Origin: Nostoc sp. 'Peltigera membranacea cyanobiont' N6
Lineage (GTDB): Bacteria > Cyanobacteriota > Cyanobacteriia > Cyanobacteriales > Nostocaceae
Assembly: GCF_002949735.1 (NCBI RefSeq)
Contig: NZ_CP026686.1
Span: forward strand, 1-44,777
Reading direction: 5' to 3'
Length of the DNA stretch: 44,777 bases
This document shows, piece by piece, positions 1 through 7,979 of this stretch. Made by a program: the position numbers and the translations under genes. Each line of letters starts with the position of its first letter. The first letter of the stretch is position 1. The notes beneath the pieces are model-generated. The model was not told where the DNA came from. It saw only the letters and a program-made list of their open reading frames with translations, and ran no database searches.

Positions 1-81
1 GGGAATTGAATTAACATACTTCTAAGTTCATAGTTTACCAACCCGCAGCTTCTAGGCTGAAAATTTAGCTCATGCAAAAAT

Positions 82-2292
82 ATGGAAGAGCCGAACCCGC
101 CTGAAAACCGCAATATTAATACTGGAGGAGGTAATTATAACGAACGGATTGAAGGCGACTATATTCAAGGTAATGTTTTTCAAAATATTTTTAATATTCT
201 AGGTGGGCAGACAACAACACCAGTAGGCAACCCTGCTAGACCCAAGAACGAGCGGATACTACTAGCCGCAGTCAAGGAAGAAGTTACAGCACGATTAAGG
301 CAGTCTCTACACAATGCCGTGCTGATTAATTTGGGTAAAGAATCACAACCACAACAAGTAAAGCGACCTTGGGATGCTGAGATAAAAATTGGCTCAAAGC
401 CGGCTGTTCCTCTCCCAGACACCACAACTATTTTGTCAGTTTTTGACTCGGAAGAAATTGCAGGGAAACTGTTAATTTTAGGTGAGCCAGGAAGTGGAAA
501 GACAACCACACAGTTAGAACTGGCTCAAGAATTAATTAAACGCGCAGAAGAACAGCCTGATTATCCTGTTCCCGTTTTATTCAATTTGTCCTCTTGGAAA
601 GATGACCGACAATCTATAACTGATTGGTTGGTGGCGGAACTCAAATCTAAATATGGTGTTTCAACTAAACTTGGTAAAGAATGGGTTGACAATCACCAAT
701 TACTACCATTGCTTGATGGGTTGGATGAACTTGAGTCACAACGTCAAGAACTTTGTGTTCAAGCAATTAATCAGTTTTTAGCAGGCGAAAATAGACCGTT
801 TTATCTCGTTGTGTGTAGTCGGAGTGAGGAATATAGTAATTACTCAACTGAATTACAACTTAATGGAGCTATCTACTTACAGCCTTTAACCAACAATCAA
901 ATTTGTGATTATCTAACCTCTATAAATTATATAGAACTGTGGTCAACCATCAGTAGCGACTTAGACTTAGTAGACTTAGTTAAAACTCCTTTACTACTCA
1001 GCATTACTGTTCTAGCGTCTCAAGAAATATCTGTTGAAGAATGGCAGCATTTGAACTCTACAGCAGACCGGATTCAGTATTTGCTAGATGCTTATGTAGG
1101 GCGGATGTTAACACGAGATATTAACAGTAGGGCATATTCTCAGAACAAAACCCCTAATGCTAGAAAAACGCGAATGTGGGTTGTTTGGTTAGCTCGACAA
1201 ATGCAGGGAGAATCAAAAACAGAGTTTTTGATTGAAGAAATGCAGCCCAGTTTGTTAAAAAATAAAACCTCCAAAATTATTTATAATTTGATTGTCTGGG
1301 GAGTTATACAAATGCTGATTTGTGGGCTGGCTAAAGGGTTGATTTTTGGGCTGGTTTCTGGGCTGATTTTTGGATTGTTTAATGGTTTATTTGGTGAGAC
1401 ACTAGATTATAAACTTGAAAAAATAGGTTTAATTAGCAATAATAAATTTTTAAACAAAACCATTATAAAATGGCTGATTTTTGGACTGATTTTTGGACTG
1501 ATTGCTGGACTGATTGCTGGGCTGATTGCTGGGCTGATTGCTGGGCTGATTGCTGATCTGAGTAAAGTCCTGATTAGTGCGCTGTTTATTGGGCTGATTT
1601 TTGGGCTGATTTTTGGGCTGATTTTTGGGGTAATTGGAGATAAAATTGAAGTAGTTGAAACTGTAAAATTTTCTTATCATATTTTTAAAAATTGGCTAAT
1701 TATAGGGCTAATTATAGGGCTAATTTTTGGGCTAATTTTTGGGCTGTTTGGGCTGTTTGGGCTAATTTTTGGGCTGAGTAGAAATTTAAGTGGAGTCCTG
1801 AGTGGAGGGCTAATTTTTGGGCTAATTTTTGGGCTAATGTTAGGGCCAATTTTAGGGGTGATTTTTGGATTTCATAGTTTAGCAATAGAAAATAAAACTA
1901 TTCCTAATCAAGGTATTTGGCAATCCGCTAAAAATACATTCAAATTATCAGCCTTGTTATTTTTACCTTCCATAATATTAGTCTTTTGGATTAAACTAAT
2001 TCTAGAAATTAGACAAAATAATATTTTTAATCAAGCTTTAATTCCTAACTTAATGTATGGAGGATTACTTTTGGGATTATTCGGAGGGATAGCTAGAAGT
2101 GGAACACCCGTTATTAAACATTTCGCCCTACGCCTCATCCTCTACCGCAACGGCTACATCCCCTGGAACTATGCCCGTTTCCTCGACTACTGCACCGAGC
2201 GATTATTTCTCCAGCGTGTTGGTGGCCGCTACCGCTTCATCCACAAACTGCTGCAAGACCACTTCGCCAAAATGGAGTTCAAGCGAAATTAA
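82..2292 (+). CDS. NACHT-family NTPase with N-terminal amyloid-like motif and Gly-Leu membrane region
   Basis: STAND-class (NLR-like) ATPase, 736 aa. Residues 10-31 carry an Asn/Gly/Tyr motif (RNINTGGGNYNE then RIEGDYIQGN) that recurs in the protein ending at 44777 and, degenerated, at the C-terminus of the gene at 2439. The NACHT core follows: Walker A GEPGSGKTT at 134-142 and Walker B with LLDGLDEL near 209-217. Residues about 413-598 are GLIFGL/GLIAGL repeats of 12 nt, predicted to form several membrane helices. The C-terminal segment with RFIHKLLQDHF is typical of cyanobacterial membrane NACHT proteins. No LRR, WD or TPR sensor is visible, so the membrane part may sense or anchor. NACHT proteins assemble after ATP-dependent activation; a role in defence or programmed death is inferred from the family. 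The ATG at 82 keeps the motif intact. Confidence 0.85.
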   Translation: MEEPNPPENRNINTGGGNYNERIEGDYIQGNVFQNIFNILGGQTTTPVGNPARPKNERILLAAVKEEVTARLRQSLHNAVLINLGKESQPQQVKRPWDAEIKIGSKPAVPLPDTTTILSVFDSEEIAGKLLILGEPGSGKTTTQLELAQELIKRAEEQPDYPVPVLFNLSSWKDDRQSITDWLVAELKSKYGVSTKLGKEWVDNHQLLPLLDGLDELESQRQELCVQAINQFLAGENRPFYLVVCSRSEEYSNYSTELQLNGAIYLQPLTNNQICDYLTSINYIELWSTISSDLDLVDLVKTPLLLSITVLASQEISVEEWQHLNSTADRIQYLLDAYVGRMLTRDINSRAYSQNKTPNARKTRMWVVWLARQMQGESKTEFLIEEMQPSLLKNKTSKIIYNLIVWGVIQMLICGLAKGLIFGLVSGLIFGLFNGLFGETLDYKLEKIGLISNNKFLNKTIIKWLIFGLIFGLIAGLIAGLIAGLIAGLIADLSKVLISALFIGLIFGLIFGLIFGVIGDKIEVVETVKFSYHIFKNWLIIGLIIGLIFGLIFGLFGLFGLIFGLSRNLSGVLSGGLIFGLIFGLMLGPILGVIFGFHSLAIENKTIPNQGIWQSAKNTFKLSALLFLPSIILVFWIKLILEIRQNNIFNQALIPNLMYGGLLLGLFGGIARSGTPVIKHFALRLILYRNGYIPWNYARFLDYCTERLFLQRVGGRYRFIHKLLQDHFAKMEFKRN
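1318..1875 (+). repeat. 12-nt coding repeats (GLIA/GLIF) in NACHT membrane region
   Basis: Tandem and near-tandem 12-mers of the form gggctgattgct and gggctgattttt encode Gly-Leu-Ile-Ala and Gly-Leu-Ile-Phe. At least five consecutive GLIA units lie near 1497-1556, with several GLIF blocks on either side. The array should be prone to slippage that changes the number of helix turns without breaking the frame. Confidence 0.85.
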
Positions 2293-2438
2293 GAAAATAC
2301 AACTCTTTCACGAGGCGAAGGTTATAATCAAAACCTATTAACATTGAACGAAACGCCGATAATACTAATTTTCGGCTATCTGCTAGTCTTTCCTTAAATC
2401 AGCTAGGGTTCACTATTGTTTCTAACGCTAATTAAAAT

Positions 2439-3446
2439 ATGCAAAAAGTAATAGCAGAACTACCTCCGAAACAAGTAATCAATTTTTTATTACAACATTT
2501 CAAGAATACAAATTTGCAAAAACCAGGTAATTTTCAACAAAATGGAACTGATTTTTGCTTTAAATCAAATGAGGATTTTTGGAAAGTGTTACTACGCGAA
2601 CGTAATACTGCTTTTAAGTCTTTGATATTAGAAGGCTTTCGGATAGTTGATTGGTTTCCACGTACTCCCGGTTTATATCATACAGAAGATGCTTTCAGAG
2701 CAAGAATGGATGCTAAACATTACCTTCGTGAAGAAAAAGGCATTAAATTTTATAACCCACATGGGAAATTTCACATGATAGAAGGGGGGGTGGGTTCTGT
2801 AAGATTTAAGCCAGTGACAGTAGAAAATCAAGAATGTTTACTATGCACTGCGACTTCAGATAACTATTGTCATTCAGGTATACCGCTTGCTATTCCTGAC
2901 AGGCTTGTAAGTAAAATTGATTTTGATGACTACAAATTGTATTTCAATATCATCGGCAAAGTTAAATTTTTACCCAATTTTTTAGAAACTCATTTTATAC
3001 ACATGAGCAGGATTCCACAAATCTACGTTTTAGTTGATAACTTAGAGGTGGTTTCTACAGATAGACTAGCAGAGCCAATCAAGATTAGCCCAATGGTTTT
3101 TTTTACTACTAAATCTTTCCGGCTTCAAACTGAGATAGAAAATGAATTTCAATTGAATCAAGGAGTAACTTATGTGAATTGTGATGCTCATTCTAACGAA
3201 GAACTAGAGAGAGCTTGTGATTGGATTCAACTATATGTGAGTCAATATAGTGGAGCAATAATCACAAATTTTGATGAACAACGTCCAGCATTTAAGGCAG
3301 CACCTTTTAGTCTACAAAACATTATGAATAGTGATTTATTTAGTAATATAAATATTATTAATATTATGAATACAGTTAATACAGATGGTGGTAATTATAT
3401 TGAATCTATTTGTGGTAATTATATTGAGGGCGACTATAACAGTTAA
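2439..3446 (+). CDS. Unknown protein with C-terminal amyloid-like motif; possible effector
   Basis: 335 aa, function not recognised. Residues 1-300 look globular and soluble, with scattered Cys and His (for example CLLC and NYCHSG near residues 126-140) but no catalytic signature I can name. A hydrophilic segment with SQYSGAIITNFDEQRP lies near 268-284. The last 25 residues (311-335) repeat the neighbouring NACHT motif in degenerate form: NTVNTDGGNYIES then ICGNYIEGDY. An N-terminal globular domain with a C-terminal motif, beside an NTPase with the motif at its N-terminus, is the usual geometry of effector/NLR amyloid pairs, so an effector role is inferred. It lies 146 bp downstream on the same strand. 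A run of seven G at 2784-2790 inside the gene is prone to slippage. Confidence 0.7.
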   Translation: MQKVIAELPPKQVINFLLQHFKNTNLQKPGNFQQNGTDFCFKSNEDFWKVLLRERNTAFKSLILEGFRIVDWFPRTPGLYHTEDAFRARMDAKHYLREEKGIKFYNPHGKFHMIEGGVGSVRFKPVTVENQECLLCTATSDNYCHSGIPLAIPDRLVSKIDFDDYKLYFNIIGKVKFLPNFLETHFIHMSRIPQIYVLVDNLEVVSTDRLAEPIKISPMVFFTTKSFRLQTEIENEFQLNQGVTYVNCDAHSNEELERACDWIQLYVSQYSGAIITNFDEQRPAFKAAPFSLQNIMNSDLFSNINIINIMNTVNTDGGNYIESICGNYIEGDYNS

Positions 3447-3578
3447 CGTTTTTGAGAATCTTAAAGTTCAACTGCTTACCTTGTTCAGAAGAGTTTTTTC
3501 CGGGACAAACTCAAGGATTTCATTACCAGTTCTTGAATAAGATTAATCTACTATAATTATTCACTTTATTAAGTTTCT

Positions 3579-3815
3579 TTAGTCCGAATCCTTCAACATA
3601 CCCGTCAACAATTCCGACATCTCCCACAGGTCTTTATTCCGGTTGTCATCATAAATCATCAGCGTTCTGGGGTCAGCATGACGGCTCAATTTCTGCACCT
3701 TTCTGATATTCCCATCCGTCGCATCGAGCGCTGCCGTAATCGCCGAGTGCCTTACCCTGTGAGGTGACATGGGTTTCTTGACTCCCACTGCCTTAAAAGG
3801 AGTAGCCATCAACAT
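3579..3815 (-). pseudogene. C-terminal remnant of tyrosine recombinase
   Basis: 78 aa matching only the end of an XerC/D-type integrase. The HxxR pair (H19, R22 in SPHRVRH), the later His (H46 in SRHAD) and the nucleophile Tyr (Y55 in MIYDDNR) are all present. The first catalytic Arg, the Lys and the whole N-terminal domain are missing. Upstream the frame soon meets a stop inside the 3' end of the adjacent NACHT gene, so the recombinase was cut off by a rearrangement. It resembles the intact recombinase at 11342 in its last 60 residues (both have MSPHRVRHSAIT and YDDNR) but is clearly a different paralogue. Confidence 0.8.
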
Positions 3816-3825
3816 CTGTAAGCGG

Positions 3826-6429
3826 TTAGGTTCGATTTACTGGCAACAGTAATGTATCTTCAATCTGCTGGCGAACTGAACGACTGACGTAACATTCGCT
3901 GTTGAGACAATCCACTAGCAACTTATTAGCGTCATAATACTGCCGCAACAGTTGTCGCTGGTTATCGTTGAACTGCCAGTCATGTCCAATATTACGATGT
4001 TCAATCATCACGTTTTTAAGTTGTTCAGTCCAGGCTTGACCATTTGCCTGCCACCATCTTTTGGTATTTTCCCAGTTTTTCGTAGATATATCCGATAGCT
4101 GCTTTTTGAGTTCTTGTAGCATCAACTGCAACTCTGGGAAGCGGGCGCGGTCGAAGGCGAGATCGAGGGTGAGGGTGCGGTCGAAGGCGAGATCGAGGGT
4201 GAGGGTGCGGTCGCGGTCGAAGGCTAGGGCGTGATTGATGACGACGGACAGGGAGCGGGCGAGGTCGCGGTCGCGGTCGAAGGCTAGGGTGTGATTGATG
4301 ACGACGGACAGGGAGCGGTCGCCGTCGCCGTCGCCGTCGCGGGCGAGGTCGTGGTCGTGGTCGTGGTCGAGGGTGAGGGTGAGAGCGAGGTCGAGTGCCA
4401 GGTCGAGGTCGAGGAAGCGGTCGCGGGCGAGGTCGCGGTCGAGGGCGAAGGCAAGGTCGAAGGCACGGTTAAGGGCGAGGTCGAGGTCGCGGAAGCGGTC
4501 GCGGAAGCGGTCGAGGAAGCGGTCGCGGTCGCCGTCGAAGGCAAGGGCGAGTGTGAGGGCGCTGTCACGGAAGCGGTCGCGGTCGCGGAAGCGGGCAAGG
4601 TAAAAGGCTCGAATAGCAGCAGGTTTATAGGGCGCTGCTACAGAACTGGATTTCAAACCAACCCATGCGAGGAACTGCTGCAATTTTTCATCAGTTGCTA
4701 GGAGTGCATCAATCTGCTGTTTCATCAACTGCAAAACGGAGTCTGCGCTTTCCAACATCCCAACCGTAAGCAAAAAAACTTCCCTCCATCGCTTTTCGGG
4801 AATATGGATGGCTAAAGCTTGCAAAGTCTTGTCATCTAATTCGTATGGGTTAGAACTAGTAACAATCTTTCTGGCAGTGAAATATTCGTGAAAAGTTAGG
4901 TGTGAAAAAGAGTAAATACTTCTTGCTCGCTCTATAAATAATCCATGCTGCGCCTCAATTGACTTCAGTACTCCTTCACTATCTAGTTGCAAAGCCTCTG
5001 GATCTGTACTAACTTCTGGTAAATTCTGGATGTATTGAGCAATATATTTTTCAATGTCTTTTTGTTTAATAAAGTATTCACCCCGTTCAAAAGTTAAGTG
5101 AGCGATTTGACTGAGCAAATCTTCCTTTCGTTTTAGAGATAATTTTTTATAAACTTGCTCTCTCTCTATATTTCTTTTTGTATCCCATTTTTTTAGCAGT
5201 ACATCTAATCCTTCTTTATACAGTTCAGAGCGATTTGCCGGAAAATTACCATTATCTTCAAATACCAAACACAGCAGTGTTAACAACAATGGACTAGTTG
5301 CTAACTCCTGAATTGGTTCATCTTCTTTCAACTTCTCGATAAATCTCTCAGCTTTAACCGTATCGTCTTTTGCTTTGAACCATTTTTTAGCAAAGCTGTT
5401 GATTTGTTGGTTGTCAAAGTCAGCAATTTCGACTTCACTAAACTGCTCAAAAGTATATTCTCGTGCGGCAATTCGACAAGTAATCACAAACTGATTCTTG
5501 CGAAACTGAGTTGTAAAGTCTCGAATTTGATCCAAAACCCGTTTGCTATCTGCTTCTCTTACCTCATCTAGCCCATCTAGCAATATTAATAGCTTACCTT
5601 GATTAAGTAGTTTTTCTACGGCTGTTAAATCAACAGACTGATTTGCATTATTTAAACCCAGGTTTACAAGAGATTCCAGCCATCCAGTGTTGATTTGCGT
5701 GTTGGGTGCAATGTTATAGCTGGTAAAAAGTTGTATTAAATACTTCAATAAACTAGGCTGATTTTGGGCTTCAGCAAAGTCTTTTAATGTAATGAATAAA
5801 GGTATATGTTTTGGCTGAAATTTGCCTTCAATACATTGGAGTGCCAGATGTTTAAGGAATGTTGTTTTGCCCGCTCCTGGTTTACCTAAAATCATTAACT
5901 TTGAGTACTTCTTCACTGCTTCCAAGCCAGGGACTCTTTTCTCACGCACATCACTCAAGCTGAATCGCTCAAAATTTTCTAAAGAAAAATTCTTGAGAAG
6001 TTCGGCTATTTCTAGTCGTCTGCGTCCGGTTATTTTCTCTAAAATGTTGACGCTAGTGTAAATATCATCTAACCCTATTGGCTGCGTCATATCCAATACT
6101 CGCATAGTGGCACATCGTTCATAAATGCTGTCGCGAATGTTTTCTCGTGCTGTCTGCACTAGCTCATCAATACTCAAGACCTTACCTGCTTGTTCTTCTC
6201 CAGGCTCCAGTTCCGCAATCTCTCCCCAGTCCAAACCCAATTCGGTACAAATGGTTTGGAATATACCTTTGTCAACAGGTCGTCTAGCAAAAAAATTATT
6301 GATGGTTGGTCGAGAACATCCCACAGACCCAGCTAAGTAATCCTGAGTCCAACCCTTCAGCTTAAATGCGGTTTTAGCTTTTTCTAGCCCTGCTGTTGAT
6401 GCTTGAAGTGACCTTGATGACCTTGCCAT
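3826..6429 (-). CDS. HTH-NACHT NTPase with hypervariable repeat domain
   Basis: 867 aa STAND ATPase. Residues about 20-70 form a Cro/XRE-like helix-turn-helix (WTQDYLAGSVGCSRPTINNF). The NACHT core has Walker A GKPGAGKTT at 182-190, Walker B LILLDGLDEV at 281-290 and a sensor-like VITCR near 315-319. A helical region to about 600 contains FSHLTFHEYFTARK, a common cyanobacterial NACHT feature. Residues about 610-763 are a low-complexity array of Arg-Asp/Ala-Phe/Leu-Asp dipeptides encoded by GCGGTC/GAGGTC-like hexamers. A non-repetitive C-terminus of about 100 aa (KNWENTKRWWQANG) follows. The protein probably couples DNA or ligand recognition by the HTH to NTPase assembly, but its function is unknown. 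It diverges from the small membrane gene at 6548 across 118 bp. Confidence 0.85.
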   Translation of the reverse strand: MARSSRSLQASTAGLEKAKTAFKLKGWTQDYLAGSVGCSRPTINNFFARRPVDKGIFQTICTELGLDWGEIAELEPGEEQAGKVLSIDELVQTARENIRDSIYERCATMRVLDMTQPIGLDDIYTSVNILEKITGRRRLEIAELLKNFSLENFERFSLSDVREKRVPGLEAVKKYSKLMILGKPGAGKTTFLKHLALQCIEGKFQPKHIPLFITLKDFAEAQNQPSLLKYLIQLFTSYNIAPNTQINTGWLESLVNLGLNNANQSVDLTAVEKLLNQGKLLILLDGLDEVREADSKRVLDQIRDFTTQFRKNQFVITCRIAAREYTFEQFSEVEIADFDNQQINSFAKKWFKAKDDTVKAERFIEKLKEDEPIQELATSPLLLTLLCLVFEDNGNFPANRSELYKEGLDVLLKKWDTKRNIEREQVYKKLSLKRKEDLLSQIAHLTFERGEYFIKQKDIEKYIAQYIQNLPEVSTDPEALQLDSEGVLKSIEAQHGLFIERARSIYSFSHLTFHEYFTARKIVTSSNPYELDDKTLQALAIHIPEKRWREVFLLTVGMLESADSVLQLMKQQIDALLATDEKLQQFLAWVGLKSSSVAAPYKPAAIRAFYLARFRDRDRFRDSALTLALAFDGDRDRFLDRFRDRFRDLDLALNRAFDLAFALDRDLARDRFLDLDLALDLALTLTLDHDHDHDLARDGDGDGDRSLSVVINHTLAFDRDRDLARSLSVVINHALAFDRDRTLTLDLAFDRTLTLDLAFDRARFPELQLMLQELKKQLSDISTKNWENTKRWWQANGQAWTEQLKNVMIEHRNIGHDWQFNDNQRQLLRQYYDANKLLVDCLNSECYVSRSVRQQIEDTLLLPVNRT
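4141..4600 (-). repeat. Hexanucleotide and 30/60-bp repeat array inside the HTH-NACHT gene
   Basis: About 460 bp made of G/C-rich hexamers (gcggtc, gaggtc, gccgtc, gtggtc). Larger units are nested within it. A 30-bp unit is repeated at about 4153 and 4183, and a 60-bp unit containing gtgattgatgacgacggac is repeated at about 4220 and 4280. The 60-bp unit encodes a 20-residue repeat with SLSVVINH and LAFDRDR. Because the period is a multiple of three and stop codons are absent, long open frames also run through the array on the plus strand and in another minus frame. Those are shadows. Confidence 0.9.
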
Positions 6430-6547
6430 TAACCTACCACAACTTTTACATAAGTCTTACATAACCCCAACGCCTATGTCTGGCCAAGGGTTAAGAAATC
6501 TGGGGTCTGATGGTAATTAGTTAAACCCCTGATTTTAAAGGTATCAA

Positions 6548-6760
6548 ATGATGACTAGGTTTCAAAGACAGACACTAACCCGCCGTCCGAATCGCAGAAG
6601 AAAATCCTTACTCTGGAGAATCAGGCAGCTATGCCGATTTTGGCAACCGATTTTAGCACTGGTTATTACGTTGGTAAGTTTTTTCATCAAATTCAGTCAG
6701 CCCATTTTGGAAGCGTTTGCACAGATATTTGAGTGGGTATCCAATTTCTTTAGTGATTAG
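6548..6760 (+). CDS. Small basic single-pass membrane protein
   Basis: 70 aa. The N-terminus is very basic (RRPNRRRKSLLWRIRQ) and is followed by one long hydrophobic segment (FWQPILALVITLVSFFIKF, about 33-51) and an amphipathic tail ending in FEWVSNFFSD. The charge pattern predicts the N-terminus on the cytoplasmic side. It is transcribed divergently from the HTH-NACHT gene, with 118 bp between the starts, and is followed 30 bp later by a hairpin. No family is recognised. A membrane partner or effector of the adjacent NTPase is possible but rests only on position. Confidence 0.5.
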   Translation: MMTRFQRQTLTRRPNRRRKSLLWRIRQLCRFWQPILALVITLVSFFIKFSQPILEAFAQIFEWVSNFFSD

Positions 6761-6787
6761 GTATCGATAGGGATGCCTTGGGGTCAC

Positions 6788-6832
6788 TGTGGTACGGGAT
6801 TATAGTGATATAGTCCTGCTACTCGACCACGA
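6788..6832. repeat. Imperfect hairpin related to the 27.45-kb palindrome
   Basis: The right half, 6809-6830, matches 27457-27478 at all but one base (tatagtcctgctactcgaccac here, 20 of those bases invariant around one T/C change). The left arm is shortened, leaving a hairpin with gtggt/accac at its base, a gtga loop at 6805-6808 and an unpaired bulge. It lies just after the 70-aa gene and may act as a 3' hairpin. It may also be a decayed copy of a mobile palindromic element. Confidence 0.65.
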
Positions 6833-6940
6833 TGACTCCCTCAACAGCAAACAATCAGTATATAAAAATTTTGCGTAAAAAAGTTATAGCCGATTTCGTA
6901 TAGGGAATATTAATAGAGGAGACATAAATCTAGTTGTTTC

Positions 6941-7474
6941 TTGCTTAAAACTGTCTCTCTAAACTGTTGTAATTTTCTGCACGCATTTTTAGCTATGCAA
7001 CTCTCAATCAAGTCTCCTTTATCTTGGCTTGACAAAATTCTGCGATTGCATTTTCAAGCAATCATGCTAGTTTGCTTATTGACATGGACTTCTTTACTGG
7101 CAACTACTACTTTGCAGGTTCAACACTCTTGCAATCCCATGATTCATTGGTCTGGTGAACTTCCAAAAGAATGCCTAAAAAAACCTAATCAAATATTGTC
7201 TTCCAATATCAGGCAAGACAAGATTATTCAAGCTCAACCAAACAATGAGCATAAACATGAAACTTCAAATCTTCCAAAAAATCCTAGTAAAAATCCACCC
7301 GATACAGTCTTAGGAGAATTAGAAAAATATCCTGATGTTACTGCTGGTGCTATTGCTATAGGTGTTGCAACAGGTATTGCCTTAATTACAAGCTCCCCAA
7401 TAGCTCTTGTTCTTGGCTCTGGGTTTGTTACTTGGTTAGCCATTAGAACAGTTTTGTCTATAGGAGCGAATTGA
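6941..7474 (+). CDS. Two-helix membrane protein, first gene of the 6.9-10.9 kb operon
   Basis: 177 aa from TTG 6941, or 159 aa from ATG 6995. An AGAGGAGA at 6916-6923 favours an upstream start but is rather far from the TTG, so the start is uncertain. There is a hydrophobic segment near the N-terminus (IMLVCLLTWTSLLATT), a hydrophilic Asn/Pro/Lys-rich middle, and a Gly/Ala-rich hydrophobic stretch near the C-terminus (AIAIGVATGIALITSSPIALVLG). No family is recognised. The layout resembles small secreted or membrane-inserted peptides encoded beside ABC exporters. It is followed after 47 bp by another small membrane protein gene on the same strand. Confidence 0.55.
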   Translation: MLKTVSLNCCNFLHAFLAMQLSIKSPLSWLDKILRLHFQAIMLVCLLTWTSLLATTTLQVQHSCNPMIHWSGELPKECLKKPNQILSSNIRQDKIIQAQPNNEHKHETSNLPKNPSKNPPDTVLGELEKYPDVTAGAIAIGVATGIALITSSPIALVLGSGFVTWLAIRTVLSIGAN

Positions 7475-7521
7475 ACCACCAATTTTAAATACTCAAACAT
7501 TTATTTCAGGAAAAATCCGCC

Positions 7522-7959
7522 ATGCAATCTCTCCCTCAGAATAATAATAGTTCAGCAAATAGTACACAACAATTATCAAATTCTTCTGTCAATACAGTGA
7601 CAACTTCAGGTAATCAACTTGGTAATAATACAGCTATACCAATAGAAGCTGTACAATCTACAAATAAAAATTTAATTCTATCAATTGATTCAAAGAAACT
7701 TCTTATACTTGGACTTGTCATTATTGGAATAGTTGCTACATTCTTTCTTGTTACTAGGGGAAATGAATTGTGTCTTTTCAGCTTTTGTACTGATGTGGGC
7801 AGACATTCTGCTACATTAACTAGTGATTTTTGGGCTTTTGCGGGAGGAACAGCAACAGTTATAGTTTTAACTACATTCTTAGGAGTTTCATTACTACCTG
7901 CTGTTGGTATAGCCTCTGCTGTTTGGTTCTTTATATATTCTTCGCTTCATTTATCTTAG
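7522..7959 (+). CDS. Small membrane protein preceding ABC transporter
   Basis: 145 aa with AGGA 10-13 bases upstream of ATG 7522. Residues 1-55 are polar and rich in Asn, Ser, Gln and Thr. They are followed by a hydrophobic helix (LLILGLVIIGIVATFFLV, about 60-77), a short loop with two Cys (ELCLFSFC), and a hydrophobic C-terminal half (about 103-142) that could form a hairpin. It ends 20 bp before the ABC gene, so the two are probably co-transcribed. The family is not recognised. It could be a transporter accessory subunit, an immunity protein or a substrate. Confidence 0.6.
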   Translation: MQSLPQNNNSSANSTQQLSNSSVNTVTTSGNQLGNNTAIPIEAVQSTNKNLILSIDSKKLLILGLVIIGIVATFFLVTRGNELCLFSFCTDVGRHSATLTSDFWAFAGGTATVIVLTTFLGVSLLPAVGIASAVWFFIYSSLHLS

Positions 7960-7979
7960 TTGTTAGAGAGAAATTAAGT

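Noticed and set aside
1450..1680. Asn/Gln/Pro-rich minus-strand frame
   Set aside because: Antisense shadow of the GLIA/GLIF repeats in the NACHT gene.
4284..4701. Long open frames on both strands through the hexanucleotide array (Val/Ala/Glu-, Ser/Arg- and Thr/Ala/Ser-rich translations)
   Set aside because: They exist only because the hexamer repeat lacks stops in several frames. The NACHT frame has flanking conserved domains and they do not.
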